19,947 nt of DNA from Yinghuangia elevatio (GTDB taxonomy: Bacteria > Actinomycetota > Actinomycetes > Streptomycetales > Streptomycetaceae), in assembly GCF_040649515.1 (NCBI RefSeq), contig NZ_JBEZFP010000160.1, positions 1-19,947 on the forward strand, written 5' to 3'. This document shows positions 7,244-14,608 of the stretch, piece after piece. A model generated the notes under the pieces. The model saw only the letters and a program-made list of their open reading frames with translations, was not told the DNA's origin and made no database searches. Positions within the stretch are counted from its first letter, which is position 1; every line of letters begins with the position of its first letter. The position numbers and the translations under genes were made by a program.

Positions 7244-9895
7244 TCACGAGGTCCTTACCTCCAGGGTCGGGCCGGCGATGAGACCGGCGGTCGGGCCGTC
7301 GACCGAGCCTTCGATCGGGAGGGAGACCCCCTCCTCGCCCGGCCGCGCCGGGCGGATCTGGTCGCGTTCGGCGACGAACGTGACGGTCGGATCGGGTGTG
7401 CCCGGGGCGTTCACGAAGGACACGAAGCGCCGCAGCCGCTCCGGGTCCTCCAACGTGGCGCGCCACTCGTCCTCATACGTCTCGACGTGGCGCTGCATCA
7501 ACTCGTCGAGGTCGTCGCAGATCCCGAGCGAGTCGTCCATGACCACCGCACGCAGGTGGTCGAGGCCGCCCTCCATGCGCTCCACCCACGGCGCGGTCCG
7601 CTCCAGGCGGTCCGCGGTGCGGATGTAGAACATCAGGAACCGGTCGATCGTGCGGATCAGCGTCTCGCGGTCGAGGTCCGACGCCAGCAGGTCGGCGTGC
7701 CGGGGCGTCATGCCGCCGTTCCCGCCGATGTAGAGGTTCCAACCGGCCGAGGTGGCGATCACCCCGAAGTCTTTGCTCTGCGCCTCCGCGCACTCGCGCG
7801 CACAACCGGACACCGCCGACTTCAGCTTGTGCGGCGAGCGCAGCCCCCGGTAGCGCAGCTCCAGTTCGATCGCGAGGCCGACCGAGTCCTGCACGCCGTA
7901 CCGGCACCACGTCTCGCCGACGCACGACTTCACGGTGCGCAGCGCCTTGCCGTACGCGTGCCCCGACTCGAACCCGGCCGCCACCAGCCGCGCCCAGATC
8001 AGCGGCAGCTGGTCCACCGACGCACCGAACATGTCGATGCGCTGACCGCCGGTGATCTTCGTGTAGAGGCCGAAGTCGCGGGCGATCTCGCCGATCGTGA
8101 TCAGCCCCTCCGGGGTGATCTCCCCGCCCGGGATGCGCGGCACCACCGAATACGAGCCGTTGCGCTGGAGGTTCGCCAGGAAGTGGTCGTTGGTGTCCTG
8201 GAGCGCCGCCTGCTCGCCGTCGAGGATGTGCCCGTTCGACAGCGACGCCAGGATCGACGCGACCGCCGGCTTGCACACGTCGCAGCCCAGCCCCGTGCCG
8301 TGCTCCTCGATCAGCCGCGTGAAGCTGGTGATCCCGCGCACCTGCACGATCTCGAACAACTCCGCACGGGTGTGCTCGAAATGCTCGCACAGGCCCTTGG
8401 CGACCTCCACGCCGTTCGCGGCCAACTCGTCCTGCACGATCGTGGTCAGCATCTTGACGCACGAACCGCAGCCGGTGCCCGCCCGCGTGCACTTCTTGAC
8501 CGCCGGGACGTCCGCGCAGCCCTGCTCCGCCACCGCCGCCCGGATCGCGCCCTTGGACACGTTGTGGCACGAGCAGACCAGCGCCTCGTCCGGCAGCGCC
8601 GAGGCGCCGATCGCCACCGGGCCGCCCGCCGACTCCGGCAGCACCAGCTGCTCCGGCGGCGCGGGCAGCGGCGAACCGGCCAGGCACAGCGGGCGCAGCA
8701 GGTCGTACGACCCGGCGTCGCCGACCAGCACCCCGCCCAGCAGCCGCCCGTCCGCCGACACGACCAGCTTCTTGTAGACGCCCGCGCGGCTGTTGGAGTA
8801 CAGCACTTCGAGGCAGCCCTCGGCCGCGCCGTGCGCGTCGCCGAAGCTCGCCACGTCCACACCCAGCAGCTTGAGCTTCGTCGAGGTGTCCGCGCCCGTG
8901 AACGCCTTGGCACCGCCCGTCAGTTCGTGCGCGACCGTCTCGGCCATCTGATAACCCGGCGCGACCAGGCCGTACACCCGGCCGTCGCACGCCAGCGCGC
9001 ATTCGCCGATCGCCCACACCGCCGGGTCCGACGTACGGCAGCTCTCGTCCACGACGATGCCGCCCCGCTCGCCCACCGCGAGCCCGCTGTCCCTGGCCAG
9101 TTGGTCGCGCGGCCGCACACCCGCCGAGAAGACCACCAGGTCGACGTCGAGCGTCTCGCCGTTCGACAGCGCCATCGTGCGGGCACGGCCGTCCGCGACG
9201 CCGATCTCCTGGGTGCCCGCGCCCGCATGCACGGTGACACCCAGCTCCTCGATCTTGCGGCGCAGCGCCTCACCGCCGCCCGCGTCGATCTGAATCGCCA
9301 TCAGGCGCGGTGCGAACTCCACGACATGCGTGTCCAGGCCCATCGCCCGCAGCGCGCCCGCCGCCTCCAGGCCGAGCAGGCCGCCGCCGACCACCGCGCC
9401 GGTCTTGGCGGTCTTCGCCCACGCCTCGATCGCCTCCAGGTCCTCGATGGTCCGGTAGACGAAGCAGCCGTCGGCGTCGTGCCCCGGCACCGGCGGCACG
9501 AACGGGTACGAGCCGGTCGCCAGCACGAGCGCGTCGTACCCGAACGTCTCGCCGCTGCGCGCCGTCACCGTCCGCGCCTCGCGGTCCACCGCCACCGCCG
9601 GGTCGCCGAGCCGCAGGTCGATGCCGTGCTCGTCCATGAACCCCGCGGGGACCATGGACAGTTCGTCGGCCGACATACCCGAGAAGTACGAGGTCAGGTG
9701 GACCCGGTCGTACGCGGCGCGGGGCTCCTCGCACAGCACCGTCACCTGCCAGGCGCCGCCGCCGTCCCGCTCGACCAACGCCTCCAGGAAGCGCTGGCCG
9801 ACCATGCCGTGGCCGACGAGGACGAGGCGCCGCGCCGCCGGGGCCGTCGAGTTCGCGGAAGTCTGTCCGGACTGTGGGGTGGGGGACTCGATCAC
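7244..9895 (-). CDS. nirB: Nitrite reductase [NAD(P)H] large subunit NirB
   Basis: An 883-residue cytoplasmic enzyme reducing nitrite to ammonium with NAD(P)H. Domains in order: FAD-binding (RLVLVGHGMVGQRFLEAL near residue 20), NAD-binding (VVGGGLLGLEAAGAL near 160), BFD-like [2Fe-2S] domain (CSCHNVS and CGSC cysteines, about 438-495), a ferredoxin-like half domain, and the sirohaem/[4Fe-4S] domain with C-x5-C (CVGETWC, about 658-664) and C-x3-C (GCAREC, about 698-702). All cofactor cysteines are present. The GTG start has AAGGAG 7 nt upstream and overlaps the preceding gene's stop as GTGA. Upstream in-frame codons belong to that overlapping gene's shadow. It is the third gene of the nasA operon. 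Confidence 0.95.
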   Translation of the reverse strand: MIESPTPQSGQTSANSTAPAARRLVLVGHGMVGQRFLEALVERDGGGAWQVTVLCEEPRAAYDRVHLTSYFSGMSADELSMVPAGFMDEHGIDLRLGDPAVAVDREARTVTARSGETFGYDALVLATGSYPFVPPVPGHDADGCFVYRTIEDLEAIEAWAKTAKTGAVVGGGLLGLEAAGALRAMGLDTHVVEFAPRLMAIQIDAGGGEALRRKIEELGVTVHAGAGTQEIGVADGRARTMALSNGETLDVDLVVFSAGVRPRDQLARDSGLAVGERGGIVVDESCRTSDPAVWAIGECALACDGRVYGLVAPGYQMAETVAHELTGGAKAFTGADTSTKLKLLGVDVASFGDAHGAAEGCLEVLYSNSRAGVYKKLVVSADGRLLGGVLVGDAGSYDLLRPLCLAGSPLPAPPEQLVLPESAGGPVAIGASALPDEALVCSCHNVSKGAIRAAVAEQGCADVPAVKKCTRAGTGCGSCVKMLTTIVQDELAANGVEVAKGLCEHFEHTRAELFEIVQVRGITSFTRLIEEHGTGLGCDVCKPAVASILASLSNGHILDGEQAALQDTNDHFLANLQRNGSYSVVPRIPGGEITPEGLITIGEIARDFGLYTKITGGQRIDMFGASVDQLPLIWARLVAAGFESGHAYGKALRTVKSCVGETWCRYGVQDSVGLAIELELRYRGLRSPHKLKSAVSGCARECAEAQSKDFGVIATSAGWNLYIGGNGGMTPRHADLLASDLDRETLIRTIDRFLMFYIRTADRLERTAPWVERMEGGLDHLRAVVMDDSLGICDDLDELMQRHVETYEDEWRATLEDPERLRRFVSFVNAPGTPDPTVTFVAERDQIRPARPGEEGVSLPIEGSVDGPTAGLIAGPTLEVRTS

Positions 9896-11115
9896 TGGGG
9901 GGCTCCTTGCGGAATGAGCAGATGCAGGGGGTCCGCGGGGACCGGTTCGTCCCGTTCGTAGGCGTGGGTGAGTGCGCCGACCGTCGCCAGGTCGCCGACG
10001 AGAATCGCGCCGACCAGACGGTCGCCGCGCAACACGAGCTTCTTGTACGAGCCGCGGGTGGGATCCGCGAGCCGGATGACGTCGTGCGCGCCGCCCGCCA
10101 CCGGGTCGACGTCGCCGAACGCCGCGATCTCCACGGGCCCGGCGGTCAGCCGCGCCCCGACCCGCGAACCGGTGTACGCCGCCTCCGCACCGCACAACCG
10201 CGCCGCCAGCACGTCCGCCTGCTCCCACGCGGGACCCGACAGACCGTGCACGACACCGCGGTGCTCGGTGCAGTCGCCGATCGCGTAGACGTCCGGCGCA
10301 CTGGCCGCCATGCCGTCGTCGACGACGATGCCGGTCCGCACCTCCAGTCCCGCCGCCCGCGCCAGGCCCACGCGAGGCCGCGCCCCGCAGGCCAGCACCA
10401 CCAGATCGGCGTCCAGCCGGTAGCCGTTCGCCAGCGTCACGCCCTCTGCACGGTCGGTGCCGTGCAGCGACTTCGCGCGGTTCTCCGCGTACACCGCCAC
10501 CCCGAGCCGGTCCAGCGCCCGGTGCAGCGCGGCACCGCCGTCCTCGTCGAGATGACGCTCCATCAGGTACGGGGCCTGGTGCACGATTTCGACCGGCAGG
10601 CCGAGCGCGGCCAGCGCACGCGCCGCACTCACCCCGAGGATGCCGCCGCCGATCACCACGGCGCGCCGCGCCCCGGGCACCGCTGCCGCGAGCCGCGCAC
10701 AGTCGGCGAGCGTGCGGAACGCGTGCACGCCCTGCTTGAGTTCGCCGCCCTCACCGGTGTTCGACGTGCAGTGCAGGTTCCTGATCGGCGGCAGCACCGG
10801 GTTGGAGCCGGTCGCGAACACCAGCGTGTCGTACCCGGCGATCGACCCGTCCGCCGACTCCAGCGTGCGCGCCGCGGTGTCCACCGCGACCACCTCGACA
10901 CCCGTGCGCACCTGCGCCGCCGACGACGGCAACCCGATCGTGCCGGCCGGCAGCCGACCGGTCAGCACGTCCGCCAGCAGCGCCCGGTTGTACGGCGCGT
11001 ACGCCTCGTCGCCGAACAGCGTGACCGCCGCCCCCGGATCGCGCGCGAACAACTGCGCGGTCAACCGGGCGGCGGCCATCCCCGCACCGACCACGGCTAT
11101 CTGACGACGGATCAC
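9892..11115 (-). CDS. FAD/NAD(P)-dependent oxidoreductase, probable electron donor to the nitrate reductase (NasB-like)
   Basis: A 407-residue flavoprotein of the pyridine nucleotide-disulfide reductase class. An N-terminal FAD motif (IAVVGAGMAAARLTAQL), a second Rossmann motif (AVVIGGGILGVSAARAL, about 147-165) and the FAD ribityl-binding DVYAIGDC (about 275-282) are all present. It resembles the first half of NirB but lacks the BFD [2Fe-2S] and sirohaem parts. The GTG start has GAGGAG 6 nt upstream and overlaps the nasA stop by 4 nt (GTGA); its own stop overlaps the nirB start the same way. In bacterial nas operons a flavoprotein at this position passes electrons from NAD(P)H to the molybdenum enzyme. 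That role here is inferred from position and fold. A short insertion with a cysteine (NLHCTSNTGEGGELKQG) lies near residue 115. Confidence 0.85.
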   Translation of the reverse strand: MIRRQIAVVGAGMAAARLTAQLFARDPGAAVTLFGDEAYAPYNRALLADVLTGRLPAGTIGLPSSAAQVRTGVEVVAVDTAARTLESADGSIAGYDTLVFATGSNPVLPPIRNLHCTSNTGEGGELKQGVHAFRTLADCARLAAAVPGARRAVVIGGGILGVSAARALAALGLPVEIVHQAPYLMERHLDEDGGAALHRALDRLGVAVYAENRAKSLHGTDRAEGVTLANGYRLDADLVVLACGARPRVGLARAAGLEVRTGIVVDDGMAASAPDVYAIGDCTEHRGVVHGLSGPAWEQADVLAARLCGAEAAYTGSRVGARLTAGPVEIAAFGDVDPVAGGAHDVIRLADPTRGSYKKLVLRGDRLVGAILVGDLATVGALTHAYERDEPVPADPLHLLIPQGAPQ

Positions 11116-13289
11116 GGCGTACTCCTCACCACGGAGGCCGGCACCGAGGCCTCGGCTCGCTCCACGCGGACCGCGCAGACCTTGAACTCCGGCATGCGCG
11201 ACGTCGGGTCGAGCGCCGGATTGGTCAGCGAATTCGCCCGGCCCGCACCCGCCCAGTGGAACGGCATGAACACCGTGTCCGACCGGATCGACGCCGTCAC
11301 CCGGGCCGGCGCCTCGGCACGCCCGCGACGGCTCGTCACCGCCAGCAGGTCGCCCTCGGACACCCCCAGCCGATCGGCCAGATGCGGGTGCAGCTCCACG
11401 AACGGCCCGGGGGCCGCCCGGTTCAGCTCCGCCACCCGCCGCGTCTGCGCACCCGACTGGTACTGCGCCAGGACCCGCCCGGTCGTCAGATACAGCGGAT
11501 ACTCCGCGTCCGGCTCCTCGGCGGCCGGCCGGTGCGCCACGTCCACGAACCGCGCCCGCCCGTCCGGCGTCGCGAAACGCTCCAGGAACAACCGCGGCGT
11601 GCCCGGGTGCGACTCGTCGGGACACGGCCAGAAGACCCCGTCCTCGCGGCGGATCCGGTCGTACGTGATCCCTGCGTAGTCCGCCTGCGCCCCCGCCGTC
11701 GCCGCCCGCAACTCCTCGAACACCCTCTCCGGGTCCGTCGGGAACCCGGTGCCCACCCCCAGCCGCGCGGCCAGGTGGTGCAGCGCGAACAGGTCCGTGC
11801 GCACCCCCGGCGGCGGCGCCAGCGCCGCCTGCCGCAGGATCACCCGGCCCTCCAGGTTCGTCGTGGTGCCCGTCTCCTCGGCCCACTGCGCGCTCGGCAG
11901 CACCACATCCGCCAGCTCCGCCGTCTCCGACAGCACGACGTCGCTCACGACCAGGAAGTCCAGCGACTCCAGACGCTCCGTCACATGCGCGGCCCGCGGC
12001 GCCGACACCACCGGGTTCGAGCCCATCACCAACAGCGAGCGCACCTCGGACCCCAGCACGTCCAGGAGTTCGTACGCACTGCGCCCCGGCCCCGGCAGCG
12101 ACCCCGGGTCCACACCCCACACCGCCGCCACGTGCGCCCGGTCCGCGGCGTCCGTGATCGAGCGGTAGCCGGGCAGCTGGTCGGCCTTCTGCCCGTGCTC
12201 CCGCCCGCCCTGCCCGTTGCCCTGCCCGGTCAGGCACCCGTACCCCGAATACGGCCGCCCCGCCTTGCCGGTCGCCAGGCACAGGTTGATCCACGCACCG
12301 ACCGTGTCCGTGCCCTTGCTCTGCTGCTCGGGCCCCCGCGCGGTCAGCACCATGCCCGTCGGCGCACCCGCGAACATCTCCACCGCACGCCGCATGTCCG
12401 GCACCGGCACACCGGTGATCCGCTCCACCCGCTCCGGCCAATGCGCCATGGCCGCCGCGCGCGCCGCCTCGAAGCCGCTGGTCCGCGCGGCCACGAACGC
12501 CTCGTCCACATAGCCCTCGGCGATCGCCAGGTGCAGCATGCCCAGCGCCAGCGCCAGGTCCGTACCCGGCACCGGCTGCAGGTGCAGCGTCGCCTGCTCC
12601 GCCGTGCGCGTGCGGCGCGGATCGATCACGACCAGCGAACCGCCGTTGTCCGTCAACTCCGTCAGATACCGCAGCGCCGGCGGCATCGTGTCGGCCAGAT
12701 TGCTGCCCACCACGATCGCGCAGCCCGTCTTCGGGATGTCCTCCAGCGGAAACGGCAGCCCGCGGTCGAGCCCGAACGCCTTGCGGTGCGCCGCAGCGGC
12801 CGACGACATACAGAAGCGCCCGTTGTAGTCGATGTTCGACGTGCCCAGCACCACCCGGGCGAACTTGCCCAGCAGGTACGCCTTCTCGTTCGTCAGCCCG
12901 CCGCCGCCGAAGACCCCGGCCGCGTCGCGCCCGTACGCCTCCTGCACGGCCCGGAAGCCGTCCGCCACCCGGTCGAGGGCCTCGTCCCAGCCCGCCTCGC
13001 GCAGGACTCCGTCACTGCGTACCAGCGGAGCGGACAGACGCACGCCGGTCCGGAGCACCGCGGCGGCGGTACGGCCCTTGCCGCACAACGCCCCCCGGTT
13101 CACCGGGAACGCCGGACGTTCCACGACCTCGACGTCCGGTCCCGCCTCGCCCGACCCGGTGGCCGCCACGCCCTCCGCGTGCCCACCGGCCGCCCCCACC
13201 CGCAGCCCCATGCCGCACTGCAGCGCGCAGTACGGGCAGTGCGTCTCGGTGACGGCGACCCGCTCGGGCGCCGGGGCGGTGTGTTTCAT
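11112..13289 (-). CDS. nasA: Assimilatory nitrate reductase catalytic subunit (molybdopterin oxidoreductase)
   Basis: A 725-residue cytoplasmic Mo-bisMGD enzyme reducing nitrate to nitrite. The N-terminal [4Fe-4S] site is complete (C18, C21, C25 and C69 in GALCGKG), followed by the catalytic-domain signatures YNGRFCMSSA, VVGSNLADTMP and MGSNPVVSAP. The C-terminal MGD-dinucleotide-binding domain (about 590-710) includes LYLTTGRVLAQYQSGAQTRR. There is no twin-arginine signal, which fits assimilation. Length matches the NarB/NasA class and no C-terminal [2Fe-2S] extension is present. The ATG at 13289 has no clear Shine-Dalgarno, and a stop lies seven codons upstream, so this start is the only ATG available and may be leaderless or weakly initiated. 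It is the first gene of the operon and divergent from nnaR. Confidence 0.93.
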   Translation of the reverse strand: MKHTAPAPERVAVTETHCPYCALQCGMGLRVGAAGGHAEGVAATGSGEAGPDVEVVERPAFPVNRGALCGKGRTAAAVLRTGVRLSAPLVRSDGVLREAGWDEALDRVADGFRAVQEAYGRDAAGVFGGGGLTNEKAYLLGKFARVVLGTSNIDYNGRFCMSSAAAAHRKAFGLDRGLPFPLEDIPKTGCAIVVGSNLADTMPPALRYLTELTDNGGSLVVIDPRRTRTAEQATLHLQPVPGTDLALALGMLHLAIAEGYVDEAFVAARTSGFEAARAAAMAHWPERVERITGVPVPDMRRAVEMFAGAPTGMVLTARGPEQQSKGTDTVGAWINLCLATGKAGRPYSGYGCLTGQGNGQGGREHGQKADQLPGYRSITDAADRAHVAAVWGVDPGSLPGPGRSAYELLDVLGSEVRSLLVMGSNPVVSAPRAAHVTERLESLDFLVVSDVVLSETAELADVVLPSAQWAEETGTTTNLEGRVILRQAALAPPPGVRTDLFALHHLAARLGVGTGFPTDPERVFEELRAATAGAQADYAGITYDRIRREDGVFWPCPDESHPGTPRLFLERFATPDGRARFVDVAHRPAAEEPDAEYPLYLTTGRVLAQYQSGAQTRRVAELNRAAPGPFVELHPHLADRLGVSEGDLLAVTSRRGRAEAPARVTASIRSDTVFMPFHWAGAGRANSLTNPALDPTSRMPEFKVCAVRVERAEASVPASVVRSTP

Positions 13290-13312
13290 ACCAGTGAGCG
13301 TGTCCGCACACC

Positions 13313-13350
13313 GTTACGCGACCGGGTCACATGTGTTGCGGCGGAGGTAC
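13313..13350. promoter_or_regulatory. Weak GlnR-box-like array near nasA
   Basis: Half-site-like pentamers at exact 11-bp steps: GTTAC (13313), GGGTC (13324), GTTGC (13335), GGTAC (13346). The consensus is GTnAC-n6-GaAAC repeated; the first and third match best. The array also overlaps the CACATGTG palindrome (13328-13335). It lies 24-61 nt upstream of the nasA start codon. Confidence 0.3.
13329..13337 (-). promoter_or_regulatory. nasA-proximal arm of the shared AACACATGT motif
   Basis: AACACATGT on the minus strand, 40 nt upstream of the nasA ATG. The same nonamer occurs on the plus strand at 13456-13464, so the two arms point away from each other towards their own genes. A related AACACAGG lies upstream of narK (130-137). 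Confidence 0.4.
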
Positions 13351-13431
13351 GGCTGTCTCACACCCGCAGGTACCGCACGTGAGCCCGCCGACACCAGGGG
13401 AGGCGCTGGGGAGGCCACCCCTAACTCCGGC

Positions 13432-13458
13432 GTGACCGCCGCGCAACAGCGCGGAAAC
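13432..13458 (+). promoter_or_regulatory. Candidate GlnR box upstream of nnaR
   Basis: GTGAC (13432-13436), GCAAC (13443-13447) and GAAAC (13454-13458) are separated by exactly 6 nt each, matching the phased GTnAC-n6-GaAAC pattern of the actinobacterial nitrogen regulator GlnR with one mismatch in the second half-site. It ends 22 nt before the nnaR ATG, close for an activator site, so it may instead repress nnaR or act on the divergent nasA promoter. Confidence 0.5.
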
Positions 13459-13464
13459 ACATGT
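13456..13464 (+). promoter_or_regulatory. nnaR-proximal arm of the shared AACACATGT motif
   Basis: AACACATGT on the plus strand, 17 nt before the nnaR start, overlapping the GAAAC half-site. It pairs as an inverted repeat with 13329-13337. Confidence 0.4.
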
Positions 13465-13480
13465 CGGGGAGCCTCACGGC

Positions 13481-14608
13481 ATGGGTACAGGGACGGAGTT
13501 GGCGGAGCCGCTGGTCGGCTTCACGATCGGCGTGACGGCCGCGCGCCGCCGCGACGAGCTGGTGGCACTCCTCCAGCGCAGAGGCGCCAAGGTCATCGAG
13601 GCGCCCACCATGCGCATCGTCCCACTTGGCGACGACACCATATTGCGGAGAGCCACGGAGTCCTGCCTCGTCGGCCCCCTCGACTACGTCGTCGCCACCA
13701 CCGGCGTCGGCTGGCGGGGCTGGATGAGCGCCGCGGAAGGCTGGGGCATCGGAGCCGAACTGGTCAAGGCGTGCCGGGAAGCCGTCGTGGTCAGCAGAGG
13801 CCCCAAAGCCACCGGCGCGGTCCGCGCCGCCGGACTGCGCGAGGTCTACTCGCCCGGTTCCGAGGCCAGCAACGAACTGCTGCACTGGCTCCTCGCCCGC
13901 GACCTGCGCGGCCGCCGCATCGCGCTGCAGGAACACGGCGCACCCCTCGAAGGCTTCGCCGCGGCCCTGCGCGAACGCGGCGCGGACGTCATCGTCCTGC
14001 CCGTATACCGCTGGGGTCCGCCCGAAGACCCCGGCGCGGTCCGCAAACTCGTCGAGGCCACCGTGCGCCGCGAGATCCACGCGCTCACCTTCACCAGCTC
14101 GCCCGCGATCGAGGCGTACCTCGAAAGCGCCGACGAACTCGGGCGACGCGCGGAAGCCCTCGACGCACTGCGGGCCGACGTCCTGCCGGTGTGCATCGGA
14201 CCCGTATGCGCCCGCCCGCTCCACGACCAAGGCATCGAGGCCGTGTGGCCCGAACGCGGACGCCTCGGCGCCCTCGTCCGCACCATCACCGAGGAACTGC
14301 CGCTGCGCGCCCGCCGAGAACTGGACACCGGAACGGACCGCTTGGTCCTCCAGGGCAACGCGGTCCTCGTCGACGGACGCACCATCTGGCTGCCGCCGGT
14401 CCCCGGCGCGGTCCTGCGGGCGCTCGCCGAGAAACCCGGCTGGGTCCTCAGCCGCGCCGAACTCCTGAAGAAGGTGTGGACCGGCGCACGCGCCGACGAA
14501 CACGCCGTCGAGGCCGCGGTCGCCCGACTGCGCACCGCCCTCGGCCCGCACTCCGGCCTCGTCCGCACCGTCACCAAGCGCGGCTACCGGCTGGCGGTCG
14601 ACCCGTGA
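13481..14608 (+). CDS. nnaR: NnaR-type nitrate/nitrite assimilation regulator (HemD-like domain plus winged helix)
   Basis: A 375-residue fusion. Residues about 12-265 have the two-lobed uroporphyrinogen-III synthase fold (IGVTAARRRDELVALLQRRG; later ALTFTSSPAIEAYLE). Residues about 284-375 are an OmpR/PhoB-type winged helix ending RLRTALGPHSGLVRTVTKRGYRL. This architecture is that of NnaR from Streptomyces coelicolor, known to act with GlnR in controlling nitrate assimilation genes. The start is the ATG at 13481 with GGGGAG upstream. It is divergent from nasA and overlaps the next gene by GTGA, indicating a two-gene operon. The HemD lobe may sense a tetrapyrrole or pathway intermediate and need not be an active synthase. 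Confidence 0.88.
   Translation: MGTGTELAEPLVGFTIGVTAARRRDELVALLQRRGAKVIEAPTMRIVPLGDDTILRRATESCLVGPLDYVVATTGVGWRGWMSAAEGWGIGAELVKACREAVVVSRGPKATGAVRAAGLREVYSPGSEASNELLHWLLARDLRGRRIALQEHGAPLEGFAAALRERGADVIVLPVYRWGPPEDPGAVRKLVEATVRREIHALTFTSSPAIEAYLESADELGRRAEALDALRADVLPVCIGPVCARPLHDQGIEAVWPERGRLGALVRTITEELPLRARRELDTGTDRLVLQGNAVLVDGRTIWLPPVPGAVLRALAEKPGWVLSRAELLKKVWTGARADEHAVEAAVARLRTALGPHSGLVRTVTKRGYRLAVDP

Noticed and set aside
9874..13382. Long open frames on the plus strand opposite nasA, the flavoprotein and nirB
   Set aside because: Their translations are Arg/His/Pro/Gln-rich without any recognisable motif, while the minus strand encodes complete cofactor-binding enzymes.
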